The notes under the pieces were generated by a model. It made no database searches. It was not told the DNA's origin and worked only from the letters and a program-made list of their open reading frames with translations. From Butyrivibrio fibrisolvens (lineage in GTDB: Bacteria; Bacillota; Clostridia; Lachnospirales; Lachnospiraceae): a DNA stretch of 64,000 bases. The translations under genes and the position numbers were made by a program. Shown here one piece after another: positions 23,307-32,864 of the stretch; within the stretch, counting starts at the first letter, position 1; each line of letters begins with the position of its first letter. The DNA is taken from NCBI RefSeq assembly GCF_037113525.1, contig NZ_CP146963.1, forward strand, positions 3,410,001-3,474,000, given 5' to 3'.

Positions 23307-24005
23307 TCATTTCTTAGAAGCAGCCTTTTCTGCTGCTTTCTTTGCTTTAGCCGCTTCCTTTGCGGCACGCTTTTCTTCTTTTAATTCTTCTTTAGTCTTG
23401 TATTTTCCGGACTTTTCATCAATTCCGTCTATTACTTTTTCTATGATAAGTTTTTTGACATAAACATCATAGGCAAGGAAACTCAGGAAGGTAAAGAGCT
23501 TCATCTGATCCTTGTCTTCGTCATCCGCATCATCAAAAAATGTATTTGCAAGTTCTGCCTTTTTGAGGATATCCTCTTTAAGTGGTCCAACTTCCTTATC
23601 CTGAATCGCAGATATAGTCTGATATATCTCAGAAAGTGTAAGTCCATCAGTATCGCTTACATGGAACTTCTTTTTCAGAGGATCAAGAAGGGTCTGAACA
23701 TCACTAATTGAAAGAACTGTTTTGAAATAGTATATAAATATCAAAAGAATAAGATGATCCTTAGAATACTTCTTCCTGATAGGGGGAGGAAGCAGATCAT
23801 TCTTGGCATAATTATTGATCATAGTCTTGGTGAGGATCTTGTCTTCGCCAGGATATCTCGTAGTATGCTTAAGCCTGTCATCCATAAAGGTTGTAAGCTG
23901 ATCCATATACAGATCTATGTTAGGCATATCCTGAAGTTTTATATTATCAATACGATCAAGACTTTCAATTATACTGTTGATCAGATCATCTGTGTTAATA
24001 GTCAT
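23307..24005 (-). CDS. DUF1836 domain protein
   Basis: 232 residues. The DUF1836 core (about 40-150) includes LTKTMINNYAKNDLLPPPIRKKYSKDHL and a following YYFKTVLSISDVQTLL segment; the first half resembles a MerR-type DNA-binding motif. The C-terminal tail (about 195-232) is a run of Lys/Ala/Glu. Function is unknown; the family is confined to Firmicutes. It lies 10 bp downstream of recN and 13 bp upstream of pcrA, so it belongs to a DNA-repair transcript. Confidence 0.8.
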   Translation of the reverse strand: MTINTDDLINSIIESLDRIDNIKLQDMPNIDLYMDQLTTFMDDRLKHTTRYPGEDKILTKTMINNYAKNDLLPPPIRKKYSKDHLILLIFIYYFKTVLSISDVQTLLDPLKKKFHVSDTDGLTLSEIYQTISAIQDKEVGPLKEDILKKAELANTFFDDADDEDKDQMKLFTFLSFLAYDVYVKKLIIEKVIDGIDEKSGKYKTKEELKEEKRAAKEAAKAKKAAEKAASKK

Positions 24006-24015
24006 GGTGTTCCTT

Positions 24016-25701
24016 TCATGCCTTGGTTTCTAGCGCCTTAGTTCTCATCTCTCTTGCATTCTGCCTTACAGCATCAGTAACTTCTCCGGCACCAAGCATA
24101 CGGCCAAGTTCATCTATGCTTTCTTCATCTGACAGACTGGAGATACTTGTAATGGTGCGGCTGTCTGATAAGCCTTTCTTTATAAGGAAATGGCGATCAT
24201 ACATGGCAGCTATCTGTGGAAGGTGCGTGATGCATATGATCTGGTGACTGCTTGACAATTGTCCAAGTTTTTCAGAAACCTTCCATGCTGTAACACCGCT
24301 TATACCAGTATCAATTTCATCAAAGATAAGTGATGCAATATCATCCTGATCTGCAAAAACAGTCTTAAGTGCAAGCATGATCCTTGAAAGCTCACCACCA
24401 CTTGCTATCTCTGAAAGAGGTCTAAGGTCCTCCCCTGGGTTTGTAGATATCATGAATATAACTTCATCATATCCGCCTGCTGTGATGTGATCTTCATTAG
24501 GTATTACATCTATCCTGAATTGTACATCAAGAAAGTTAAGGTCTATCAGAGCCTGCTTCATCTGCATAGCAAGAGTTTTTGCATTCTTTTTTCTTATATC
24601 TGATATCTTAGCACAAAGCTTTTTGGCTTCTTCTTTAGTTTCATCAAGTTTTTTTCTAAGCTTTTCTCTTTCTTCTTCGAGATTAGAAAGAATATCAAGC
24701 TGTTTTTGCTTTTCATCTGCGTACTCAAGTATGGCTTCTATACTTTTTCCATATTTATCTTTCAGATGGTTTATAAGGTCAAGTCTTTCCTCAGTTGCGT
24801 TATAATCTTCATCATCAAATTCAAGATCTGAAAGATAAGCTGAGAGGCTGTGTCCAAGGTCAGTCATGAGATTATCGATATCTCCAAGCTGATCTGAAAC
24901 CTCTTTAACGCTCTCATCATAAGAGCTTACCTGTATAAGTCTTTGAAGGGCACTTGAAATCGCGTCTGATGCGCTGCCTCCCTCATCTCCAAATAAAAGC
25001 TCTCTTGCTTCTCCTGCAGCCTCTGTAATCTTAAGGCTGTTGGCCATTCGGCGATATTTGGTTTCAAGTTCTTCGTCTTCGCCTTCTTTTAGTTCTGCGT
25101 TTTCTATCTCTTCAAGCTCGAATGCGGCAAGGTCCTGCTCACGCTTTCTTGTGGCTTCGTCCATGTCGGTTTCTTCAAGCTTTTCTTTTATCTCTTCATG
25201 AAGACTCCAGACTTCTTTTAATTTCTTCTTTTCTTCCTGAACGCTTTTTCCTGCAAAGCTATCCAGGATATCAAGATGTTTTTTGCGCTGGAGAAGTGTC
25301 TGATTATCATTTTGACCATGTATGTTGATGAGGAGTTCACCAAGCTCGCGAAGCTGTCTTACTGTGACGTTCTCTCCTCCAACCTTGCAGATACTGCGGC
25401 CGTCCATTATCTTACGGCTAAGGATGACTGTGCCATCCTCTTCAACGGGAAGGTCCATTTCCTGTATCTTCTTTTTGGTCTTTTCGTTATCTACAAAAAA
25501 GGTCAGCTCAACAAGAGCATAATCAGCACCTGTTCTTATAAGATCCTTGTCAGCCTTACTCCCTAATGCAAGGTTTACTGATCCTATAAGCACTGATTTA
25601 CCGGCTCCCGTTTCACCTGTAAGAACATTGAGTCCATCCGTGAATTCAATTTCCTGCTCTTTAATAAGTGCAAGGTTTTTTACATGCAATGAATATAACA
25701 T
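24016..25701 (-). CDS. recN: DNA repair protein RecN
   Basis: 561 residues, normal length. Walker A GETGAGKS lies near 30-37 and a long coiled coil spans about 165-385. The signature ASGGELSRIMLALK is followed by Walker B LIFDEIDTGISG and ICITHLPQIA. RecN is an SMC-like ATPase that gathers DNA ends at double-strand breaks. It follows argR by 19 bp, the usual Clostridial order argR-recN. Confidence 0.95.
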   Translation of the reverse strand: MLYSLHVKNLALIKEQEIEFTDGLNVLTGETGAGKSVLIGSVNLALGSKADKDLIRTGADYALVELTFFVDNEKTKKKIQEMDLPVEEDGTVILSRKIMDGRSICKVGGENVTVRQLRELGELLINIHGQNDNQTLLQRKKHLDILDSFAGKSVQEEKKKLKEVWSLHEEIKEKLEETDMDEATRKREQDLAAFELEEIENAELKEGEDEELETKYRRMANSLKITEAAGEARELLFGDEGGSASDAISSALQRLIQVSSYDESVKEVSDQLGDIDNLMTDLGHSLSAYLSDLEFDDEDYNATEERLDLINHLKDKYGKSIEAILEYADEKQKQLDILSNLEEEREKLRKKLDETKEEAKKLCAKISDIRKKNAKTLAMQMKQALIDLNFLDVQFRIDVIPNEDHITAGGYDEVIFMISTNPGEDLRPLSEIASGGELSRIMLALKTVFADQDDIASLIFDEIDTGISGVTAWKVSEKLGQLSSSHQIICITHLPQIAAMYDRHFLIKKGLSDSRTITSISSLSDEESIDELGRMLGAGEVTDAVRQNAREMRTKALETKA

Positions 25702-25720
25702 TTACTCCCCCATTGGCATA

Positions 25721-26167
25721 TCAGAGCATCTCTCTGATCCTGTCCATTACTTCCTGTACATCTTCTTCTGTTCTGATCGCAGCAAAGATAGTATCATCAC
25801 CTGCGATACATCCAATTATCTGTGAAAGGTGCAGAGCATCAAGTGCTGCTGCAACTGCCATAGCCATACCGGATACGGTTCTTAAAACCAGCATGTTGCC
25901 GGCCTTATCCATAGATACAAAGCCGCTCTGAAGGACCTTTATATACTTGTCCTGAAGTTCTTCATCGTTATGGTCCATAACGCGGTATTTCTGGCGTCCA
26001 TCTCCTGTCTGTACCTTAGTAAGACGGAGCTCTCTGATATCTCTCGATACGGTAGCCTGAGTTACATCGTATCCGTCTTTTTTAAGGAGATCAGCAAGCT
26101 GCTCCTGAGTTTCTACTTCATTATTTTCAATAAGTTCTATGATCTTACTGTGTCTGTTTTTCTTCAT
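25721..26167 (-). CDS. argR: Arginine repressor ArgR
   Basis: 148 residues. The N-terminal winged HTH (1-68) contains EQLADLLKKDGYDVTQATVSRDIRELRL split over two helices. The C-terminal oligomerisation and arginine-binding domain (about 80-148) has GCIAGDDTIFAAIR, with the Asp-Asp pair that binds arginine. It acts as a hexamer with arginine as corepressor, controlling arginine synthesis and catabolism. The ATG lies directly downstream of a GGGGGGA ribosome binding site. Confidence 0.93.
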   Translation of the reverse strand: MKKNRHSKIIELIENNEVETQEQLADLLKKDGYDVTQATVSRDIRELRLTKVQTGDGRQKYRVMDHNDEELQDKYIKVLQSGFVSMDKAGNMLVLRTVSGMAMAVAAALDALHLSQIIGCIAGDDTIFAAIRTEEDVQEVMDRIREML

Positions 26168-26207
26168 GGTCCCCCCTTATATTAGATTTTATCTTTTTAC
26201 ATAATAT

Positions 26208-26263
26208 GGTTACATCCTGTAACCAGTACATGTTTAGAAATACATGGATGTATTTCTATGTAC
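26208..26263 (-). terminator. Two hairpins between nadK and argR
   Basis: GGTTACA TCC TGTAACC (26208-26224) is a perfect 7-bp hairpin. AGAAATACAT GG ATGTATTTCT (26236-26257) is a perfect 10-bp palindrome extended by GTACAT/ATGTAC (26226-26231 and 26258-26263). They lie immediately after the nadK stop. There is no T-run, so they may be an ArgR operator region or a transcript-stabilising end rather than a terminator. Confidence 0.4.
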
Positions 26264-26265
26264 GA

Positions 26266-27123
26266 TTATAGAAGCTTCTGACTTAAGATTTCTACGAAAC
26301 TTACCTGATTCATCCTGAGTATCTTTGAAGTCTTTTCTGCTTTCTTTATCTCTATGCGGTCACCTGTTACAAGTGAAGCGCCAAAATGTCCGTCTATGCT
26401 GGCTTCAGCTTCCTGTATCCTGTCTGCTTTACCGGCACCTATTTCAATAGTTATCTTCTCAGTAGCAGGAAGTACTATACTTCTGTTAGTAAGTGTATGT
26501 GGACAGATTGGTGTGATCAAAAGAGTATTGGACTGCGGTGCAACAAGAGGGCCTCCGGCCGACATGTTGTAACCGGTAGAGCCTGTCGGTGTTGAGATAA
26601 TAACACCATCCGCAAGATATGTAGTAAGATGTCTGTCATTGACATATACTACAAGTTTTATGACCTGCACTGCTGCTTTTCTTGCAATAACAATATCGTT
26701 AAGCGCTGTGAACTCTTTAGACTCACCGGTAACTTTTGTGCCGCTAAGGAGCATACGCTCTTCGACTATGTAGTCGTCATCAATGAGCCTTTGAAGCGCT
26801 GCGTCGATATGGTTTTTGTCTATTTCTGTAAGATATCCCATGGTTCCAAGGTTAATACCAAGGAGCGGAATATCCTTTTCTCTGACATTAACTGCTGCCT
26901 GGAGCATGGTTCCGTCGCCGCCAAGAACTATGCAGCACTGGGCCTTGTCCGGAATCTCTGTGCGGAACATTACCGCATCAGGTCTTATGGTATCATTACC
27001 CGGTTCTTCAAAGTGAGCAATATAGCAGGTCTTACCATGTGACTCAAGGAAATTCGTCACCTTATGAGTAAATTCAAGATTTGTATCTTTGCTTTTATTA
27101 GTAAAGATAAGAAAATGGTCCAT
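26266..27123 (-). CDS. nadK: NAD kinase
   Basis: 285 residues. The NAD-kinase motifs are VLGGDGTML (GGDGT binds the phosphates), GTMGYLTEID and the long conserved block around STPTGSTGYNMSAGGP. It phosphorylates NAD to NADP, which Dxr next in the MEP pathway uses as NADPH. The start overlaps the tlyA stop by one base (TAATG at 27123). Confidence 0.95.
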   Translation of the reverse strand: MDHFLIFTNKSKDTNLEFTHKVTNFLESHGKTCYIAHFEEPGNDTIRPDAVMFRTEIPDKAQCCIVLGGDGTMLQAAVNVREKDIPLLGINLGTMGYLTEIDKNHIDAALQRLIDDDYIVEERMLLSGTKVTGESKEFTALNDIVIARKAAVQVIKLVVYVNDRHLTTYLADGVIISTPTGSTGYNMSAGGPLVAPQSNTLLITPICPHTLTNRSIVLPATEKITIEIGAGKADRIQEAEASIDGHFGASLVTGDRIEIKKAEKTSKILRMNQVSFVEILSQKLL

Positions 27124-28019
27124 TACCCTTCCAGCTCCCCATGTGCTGCTTCTACAGCTTTCTTGATCAGTGCCTTGTTGTCTATAGTCTCAGAAATACC
27201 ACTTCCGGATTCTTCCAGTTCTCTAAACTTCTTTAAAGCAGTTTCTTCATCATATCCTGATACTTCGTCGTTTCTTGATGCATCCTTGCTAAGATGAAGA
27301 AGGTATTCGATATTACCTTCCGGTCCTCTTATTGGAGAATAGTCAAGATGAAGGATTTCAAATCCAACAAAGTCAGCAAAATCCATGATCCTGCTTATAA
27401 CTTCTTCGTGCACTTTCTTATCTCTGACTACGCCTTTTTTGCCAACCTTATCGCGTCCTGCCTCGAACTGGGGCTTTATAAGCACAACCATCTGGGCGCC
27501 GTCCTTAAGGAGTTTTCTGGCCGGTACAAGGATCTTGTCAAGTGAGATAAAAGACACATCGCAGGAAGCAAAGTCTATATCATCATCTATCTGATCTCTT
27601 GTAAGATGTCTGAAGTTAGTCTTCTCCATACAAACAACACGGTCATCACTTCTAAGCTTCCAGTCGAGCTGACCGTGACCTACGTCTACGGAATAGACCT
27701 TGGATGCTCCGTTTTGAAGCATACAGTCTGTAAAGCCGCCTGTAGAAGCTCCAATATCCATACAGGTAAAGCCTGTAAAGTCAAGCCCGAAGGTCTTAAC
27801 TGCCTTATCAAGCTTAAGACCGCCACGGCTTACAAATGGAATTGCAGCTCCTCTGACTTCTATATTTTTGATCTTATCTTCCTGAAAGGATGTTCCAGGT
27901 TTATCTTCTCTCTGACCGTTAATAAAAACATCTCCGGCCATGATCAAAGCTTTGGCCTTTTCTCTGGAAGTTACAAAACCTCTTTCAACCAAAAGTACAT
28001 CTAATCTGGTCTTAGGCAT
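27123..28019 (-). CDS. tlyA: TlyA-family rRNA 2'-O-methyltransferase
   Basis: 298 residues. The S4 RNA-binding domain is at 1-60 (RLDVLLVERGFVTSREKAK and following). The FtsJ/RrmJ methyltransferase core has the SAM motif CMDIGASTGGFTDCML and then VYSVDVGHGQLDW. In Mycobacterium, TlyA methylates 16S C1409 and 23S C1920, conferring capreomycin sensitivity; Clostridial homologues may modify only one. The stop and start are one-base overlaps with nadK and dxs, so the three are translationally coupled. Confidence 0.9.
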   Translation of the reverse strand: MPKTRLDVLLVERGFVTSREKAKALIMAGDVFINGQREDKPGTSFQEDKIKNIEVRGAAIPFVSRGGLKLDKAVKTFGLDFTGFTCMDIGASTGGFTDCMLQNGASKVYSVDVGHGQLDWKLRSDDRVVCMEKTNFRHLTRDQIDDDIDFASCDVSFISLDKILVPARKLLKDGAQMVVLIKPQFEAGRDKVGKKGVVRDKKVHEEVISRIMDFADFVGFEILHLDYSPIRGPEGNIEYLLHLSKDASRNDEVSGYDEETALKKFRELEESGSGISETIDNKALIKKAVEAAHGELEG

Positions 28020-29893
28020 TATCTGTTACCCTCCATAGCATTAAGCTCTGCCTTGATCTTCTGAGCGATAGACTTTTCATCAATGCCAAGCATTGACATA
28101 AGAGTCTCAGGGCTTCCGTGTGTTACGAACTGATCAGGAATACCTACATTCATGATCCTTGTATTAATTCTATTATTGCCAAGAAGGCTTCTAACCTTTT
28201 CACCAAAGCCGCCAGAAAGAACATTCTCTTCCATGGTTACTATGAGCGGATGCTTATCTGCAACAGAAAGAATATATTCTTCATCGATAGGCTTAACGAA
28301 ACGGGCATTGGTAAGTGAGCATGGAATGCCCTCAGCTGTAAGGATCTCTCTTACCATAACTGCTGTCTTGACCATGCTTCCTACTGCAAGAAGGAGTACT
28401 CCGCCTTCTTCAAAAATAGGTTCAGCCTTGCCCATCTCAATAGGTGCTCTCCAGTCAACAAGACCTGCATAAGCTTCTCCTCTTGGATATCTTATAGCTA
28501 TCGGTCCGTCGAAATTCACAGCAAACTTGAGCATATCTGAAAGCTCCCACTTATTCTTGGGCGCCAGGATATGCATGTTAGGCATACTTGAAAGATATGA
28601 AAGATCGAATATACCCTGATGTGTCTCGCCGTCAGAACCAACAAGTCCTGCTCTGTCTATGGCAAGGATAACAGGGAGATTCTGAAGACATACATCTTCT
28701 ATGATCTGGTCATATGCTCTTTGAAGGAATGTGGAATATACTGCAAATACAGGTCTCATTCCGCCTTCCGCAAGTCCTGCAGCAAAGGTAACAGCATGCT
28801 CTTCTGAGATACCTACGTCAAAGAACCTGTCAGGGAACTTGTTCCTGAATCTCTTAAGTCCTGTTCCGTCAGCCATGGCAGCTGTGATCGCACAGACTCT
28901 TGGATCTCTTTCACCAAGTTTCCACATAACTGTTGAAAAGATATCCTGATATGCTGCAACCTTTCTGTGGTGAGCAGGTATACCGTTTTCGATATTGAAA
29001 GGCTCTGCACCATGGAATCTTGAAGGGTGCTTCTCAGCAGGCTCATAGCCTCTTCCCTTCTTGGTAAGAACATGGATGATAACAGCCTTCTTGACCTTCT
29101 TGGCTTCCTGGATCTCGTGCTCAAGAAGAGCCTCATTGTGACCGTCAATAGGTCCAAGATATGTGATACCGAGGTTTTCAAAAAGCATACCCGGTACAAA
29201 GAACTGTTTAAAATTATTCTTAACGTGGCGGATCTTCTCGATAACACGTGTCTGACCTGAAAGCTGCTTGTAAACATCAGCCTTAAGATTCAGATATCCA
29301 TCCATTGTACGGATATGACCGAGATATTTGGACATACCTCCGATACTTTCTGATATGGACATGTTGTTATCATTTAAGATGATTATAAAGTTAGTCTCTA
29401 GCTTAGCAGCATTGTTGAGCGCTTCATAAGCCATACCGCCTGTAAGAGCGCCATCGCCTATAACAGAAACTACTGTATAATCCTCGCCCTTTAAGTCTCT
29501 GGCTTTGACCATTCCAAGGCCTGCAGAGATAGAGTTTGAACTGTGACCTGTATCAAAACAGTCAGTATCAGACTCAGACTTTTTAGGGAATCCGCTTATT
29601 CCGCCAAACTTACGAAGATTATCAAAATCATTTTTTCTGCCTGTAAGGATCTTATGTGTGTAGCACTGATGTCCTACGTCCCATACGATCTTGTCCTTGG
29701 GCAGATCAAGGCTTCTGTGAAGTGCAAGTGTCAGCTCCACAGTTCCAAGATTTGATGCAAGATGTCCTCCGGTAACACTAAGCTTTTCTACAAGGAAATC
29801 ACGTATTTCCTGAGAAAGAAGCGGAAGTTCATTTTCCGGTATCTTTTTGACATCTCCTGTATTGTTTATTTTATCAAGTATAATTTTATCCAT
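28019..29893 (-). CDS. dxs: 1-deoxy-D-xylulose-5-phosphate synthase
   Basis: 624 residues, family length. The thiamine-diphosphate motif GDGALTGGMAYEALN is present, with a VWDVGHQCYTHKI block and the transketolase-like pyrimidine domain (ISEEHAVTFAAGLA, about 370-385) and C-terminal domain. It condenses pyruvate with glyceraldehyde 3-phosphate, the first step of the MEP pathway. The gene follows ispA by 19 bp; downstream tlyA overlaps by one base. Confidence 0.97.
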   Translation of the reverse strand: MDKIILDKINNTGDVKKIPENELPLLSQEIRDFLVEKLSVTGGHLASNLGTVELTLALHRSLDLPKDKIVWDVGHQCYTHKILTGRKNDFDNLRKFGGISGFPKKSESDTDCFDTGHSSNSISAGLGMVKARDLKGEDYTVVSVIGDGALTGGMAYEALNNAAKLETNFIIILNDNNMSISESIGGMSKYLGHIRTMDGYLNLKADVYKQLSGQTRVIEKIRHVKNNFKQFFVPGMLFENLGITYLGPIDGHNEALLEHEIQEAKKVKKAVIIHVLTKKGRGYEPAEKHPSRFHGAEPFNIENGIPAHHRKVAAYQDIFSTVMWKLGERDPRVCAITAAMADGTGLKRFRNKFPDRFFDVGISEEHAVTFAAGLAEGGMRPVFAVYSTFLQRAYDQIIEDVCLQNLPVILAIDRAGLVGSDGETHQGIFDLSYLSSMPNMHILAPKNKWELSDMLKFAVNFDGPIAIRYPRGEAYAGLVDWRAPIEMGKAEPIFEEGGVLLLAVGSMVKTAVMVREILTAEGIPCSLTNARFVKPIDEEYILSVADKHPLIVTMEENVLSGGFGEKVRSLLGNNRINTRIMNVGIPDQFVTHGSPETLMSMLGIDEKSIAQKIKAELNAMEGNR

Positions 29894-29912
29894 TTTCTTT
29901 CACGCACTAATA

Positions 29913-30857
29913 TCAATTATCTCTGTGAATAAGCCATGTAATAAGTTCTTCAAGGAAAATATCCTCATGACCTTCCTGACTTTCAAGTTCTCTTAAAAGT
30001 TCAAGTGCTTCATCAGAGAGTCTTGCTACTTCCTCTTTTGATTTTTCAAGTCCATAAAAAGTTACGTAGGTTGTTTTTTCATTCTTCTCATCAGAACCAA
30101 CAGGCTTGCCAAGCTTGTCCTGATCTCCGATAACATCAAGGATATCGTCCTGGATCTGGAAAGCAACTCCGACATTCTGGCCTATCTGTTCCATCTTGTG
30201 AACATCGCTTGCGCTTGCTCCTGCAAGGATCGCGCCTATCATAAGTGCACTCTCGATAAGTGCTCCTGTCTTATTCTCATGTATAAAAAGAAGGTCATCA
30301 GGTGTTACGTCCGTACGCTTCTCAGCCTCTATATCAGCACACTGTCCGCCAATCATGCCGAATATTCCGGCCTTCTCAGCAAGGATAGTAAGAGCTGCCA
30401 GCATACGGCTTGAAACACTTCCGTCATACTCAGGAAGCTCCTGGCACTCATGAGCTGCTGTAAGAGCTGTTTCAAATGCAAAGTTTAAAAGTCCGTCACC
30501 TGCTATTGTTGCCATACCGGGACCATATACCGCATGAGTAGTCTTCTTGCCACGTCTGTACTCATCATTATCAAGTGCCGGCAGGTCATCATGCACAAGT
30601 GAATATGTATGTATCATTTCAAGTGCAGCCATGAATGGTCCTATTACCATCTCATTTCTGCCTCCGAACATCATGTATGCTTCACGCATAAGAACGGGTC
30701 TAAGTCTCTTACCGCCGGCAAGAACGCTGTAATTCATTGCTTCTATAACAGTCTTCTGGCGACCCTCTTCTCTTGGCAGATAGCTTGTTATGATATGCTC
30801 TGCTGCCTCAATTCTCTCCTGACGCTTAATTTCAAAATTTTCATCGGGATCTGACAT
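29913..30857 (-). CDS. ispA: Polyprenyl (farnesyl/geranyl) diphosphate synthase
   Basis: 314 residues from ATG 30857, preceded by GGAGG; an in-frame ATG at 30869 sits within that ribosome binding site. The two aspartate-rich motifs, DDLPALDND (first) and DDILD (second), bind the diphosphates via magnesium. A KTGALI motif lies between them. The enzyme makes short-chain prenyl diphosphates, probably farnesyl diphosphate, feeding uppS. It lies between xseB and dxs, the usual Clostridial arrangement. Confidence 0.93.
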   Translation of the reverse strand: MSDPDENFEIKRQERIEAAEHIITSYLPREEGRQKTVIEAMNYSVLAGGKRLRPVLMREAYMMFGGRNEMVIGPFMAALEMIHTYSLVHDDLPALDNDEYRRGKKTTHAVYGPGMATIAGDGLLNFAFETALTAAHECQELPEYDGSVSSRMLAALTILAEKAGIFGMIGGQCADIEAEKRTDVTPDDLLFIHENKTGALIESALMIGAILAGASASDVHKMEQIGQNVGVAFQIQDDILDVIGDQDKLGKPVGSDEKNEKTTYVTFYGLEKSKEEVARLSDEALELLRELESQEGHEDIFLEELITWLIHRDN

Positions 30858-30906
30858 AATTTCCTCCATTTGTACTTATACACGCCTTCCAACTACATCC
30901 TGGAAG

Positions 30907-31179
30907 TTACTCCTCATCTTCAAATATCTCAAGTTCTCCATCTTCAGATATCTTAAGGGCTTCTTTTTCAACCTTATCGATCATAGCTCCTGCTACCTTC
31001 AAAAGGTCCATACCCTCTTTATATCTGCGAAAAGAATCTTCTAAAGAGATGTCATCTTCCTGCATTGCAGAAATAACGTCGTCAACTCTCTTAAAAGCCT
31101 CTTCTACGCTTAAGCCTTCAAATTCTTCCATATTAGGCTTCTCTTCTGTATTCTTCTTAGTTCTCTTTGCTGCAGGCAT
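30907..31179 (-). CDS. xseB: Exodeoxyribonuclease VII small subunit
   Basis: 90 residues. The conserved region (about 18-75) includes EGLSVEEAFKRVDDVI and EDDISLEDSFRRYKEGMDLL, the three-helix XseB fold. A charged N-terminal extension of about 16 residues and an acidic C-terminus flank it. It joins XseA in the single-strand exonuclease. The gene starts 2 bp after the xseA stop. Confidence 0.93.
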   Translation of the reverse strand: MPAAKRTKKNTEEKPNMEEFEGLSVEEAFKRVDDVISAMQEDDISLEDSFRRYKEGMDLLKVAGAMIDKVEKEALKISEDGELEIFEDEE

Positions 31180-31181
31180 CT

Positions 31182-32405
31182 TTATACCTCATCTAACTTT
31201 GCTCCGGATTCTACCGAAACTGTCTTTGCATAGATAATGCCGTCTGTAACATTAACTGATATATCCTGTCCGACAGCTACCTGGTCTATGCTTCGTATGT
31301 TCTTGCCATCCTTATCTTCAACATAGGAAAAGCCGCTTTTTAGCTTATCAAGCGGTGACAGGCCTTTCATCTGTTCTATACGAACGTCAAGTCTGCTTTT
31401 GCTTTTCAATAGCTGTTGCTTCCACAGAAGATTAAGGGTATCTACGTACTCTGCCTGTCTCATCCTGCGGTCTCTTATTCTGGACCAGGGTGAGTAAGCT
31501 TTAAGCATGTTTTGTCTTACATTAAGTTCATGCCTTGCGCCTTTTATGACGGCGTCAAGCTGTCCATACAATATGTTCCTGTAATCTTCTATATCATTTG
31601 CAAATCTTTGATATTCATACACCGCAAGTTCTGCTGCCGCAGATGGTGTAGGCGCACGCAGATCCGCCACAAAGTCTGCTATAGTCGTATCAGTTTCATG
31701 TCCAACTGCTGATATGATGGGGATCGGGCAATCGAATATAGCCTGCGCAACAGACTCATCATTAAAAGCCCACAGATCTTCGATCGAGCCTCCGCCACGT
31801 CCGACTATGATCACATCAACATCAGCGTTTTCAAGCGTCTTTAGTCCTCTGACTATACTGGCAGGAGCCTCATCTCCCTGCACGATCGCAGGATAGAGAA
31901 TAATCTGCACGAAGGGGTTGCGCCTTTTAGTAATGCTGATGATATCATGCACTGCGGCTCCTTTGGGAGCAGTCACAACTCCAAGCGTACGTATATATTT
32001 AGGAATTGCCTGTTTGTACTCAGGAGAGAACATACCAAGCTCTTCCAGCTTCTTCTTCAGCTGTTCATATTTCTCATACAGCTGTCCGGTCCCATCAGGT
32101 TCTATTTTAGTTGCGTAGAGCTGGTAACTTCCGCCTTTGACGTATACGTCGCAGCTTCCGGTTACCTGCACCTGCTGGCCTTCAGTCATCTGAAACTTAA
32201 GGCCGCTTCGGTTTCCACGAAACATTACACAATTAAGAGTTCCTGACGGATCCTTTAAAGTGAAATAGATATGACCCGAAGAATGATACTTGCAATTGCT
32301 GACTTCGCCCTTAACCGTGAGCTTCCTGAGCAGGAAGTCCTGGTTAAACATGTCTTTGATATATGAATTTACCTGTGCAACGGTATAAACATTATTCTTA
32401 AGCAA
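31182..32405 (-). CDS. xseA: Exodeoxyribonuclease VII large subunit
   Basis: 407 residues from a TTG at 32405, chosen since VYTVAQVNSYIKD is the normal N-terminus; the longer frame lies inside nusB. The N-terminal OB fold (about 15-105) and the catalytic core follow: ITSPKGAA-like VVTAPKGAAVHDI, then GRGGGSIEDLWAFND and SAVGHETDTTIADF, all conserved. It overlaps nusB by 8 nt. With XseB it degrades single-stranded DNA. Confidence 0.93.
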   Translation of the reverse strand: MLKNNVYTVAQVNSYIKDMFNQDFLLRKLTVKGEVSNCKYHSSGHIYFTLKDPSGTLNCVMFRGNRSGLKFQMTEGQQVQVTGSCDVYVKGGSYQLYATKIEPDGTGQLYEKYEQLKKKLEELGMFSPEYKQAIPKYIRTLGVVTAPKGAAVHDIISITKRRNPFVQIILYPAIVQGDEAPASIVRGLKTLENADVDVIIVGRGGGSIEDLWAFNDESVAQAIFDCPIPIISAVGHETDTTIADFVADLRAPTPSAAAELAVYEYQRFANDIEDYRNILYGQLDAVIKGARHELNVRQNMLKAYSPWSRIRDRRMRQAEYVDTLNLLWKQQLLKSKSRLDVRIEQMKGLSPLDKLKSGFSYVEDKDGKNIRSIDQVAVGQDISVNVTDGIIYAKTVSVESGAKLDEV

Positions 32406-32829
32406 ATTTTGCCAATACTCCGTTAACGAATGAAGCAGATCCGTCCTGACCAAACTTCTTGGCAAGTTCAACTGCCTCGTTAATAGCTACTCCTGTAGGT
32501 ATATCATCGTCGAATTTAATCTCAAAAATTGCAAGACGAATAATAGTAAGATCAACCTTGGCCATACGATCTGTATCCCAGCCAAGTGTCTTCTCATTGA
32601 TCATCGCATCGATCTCAGGAAGCTTATCAGCTATTTTCTTATAACGCTTGATGATCTTATCAGCATCTTTGTCTGACAGTTTCTTTTCATCAGAACTCAT
32701 AAAAAGGTCTTCTGATTCAGGGAGGTCATATGAGAAGAGCTCTTCCTGCTCTGCCATTTCCTCTATAGGATTAAATTCTACACGAAACAGGAGCTTAAAT
32801 ACTTGCTCTCTTTCTTCACTTCTTTTCAT
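32398..32829 (-). CDS. nusB: Transcription antitermination protein NusB
   Basis: 143 residues. The all-helical NusB fold begins SEEREQVFKLLFRVEF and ends with IAINEAVELAKKF-like GVAINEAVELAKKFG and SFVNGVLAKFA, both strongly conserved. A slightly long acidic loop lies near residues 25-50. NusB binds boxA RNA with NusE in rRNA antitermination. It precedes xseA with overlap and follows the Asp23 gene by 35 bp. Confidence 0.95.
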   Translation of the reverse strand: MKRSEEREQVFKLLFRVEFNPIEEMAEQEELFSYDLPESEDLFMSSDEKKLSDKDADKIIKRYKKIADKLPEIDAMINEKTLGWDTDRMAKVDLTIIRLAIFEIKFDDDIPTGVAINEAVELAKKFGQDGSASFVNGVLAKFA

Positions 32830-32864
32830 AAACTATTTCCTTTTCAATGTTCAAATACAAAAAA

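Noticed and set aside
23294..23368. Longer PcrA start (25 extra residues)
   Set aside because: The extra residues lie within the DUF1836 gene and read as basic shadow sequence; the TTG at 23293 fits the family N-terminus.
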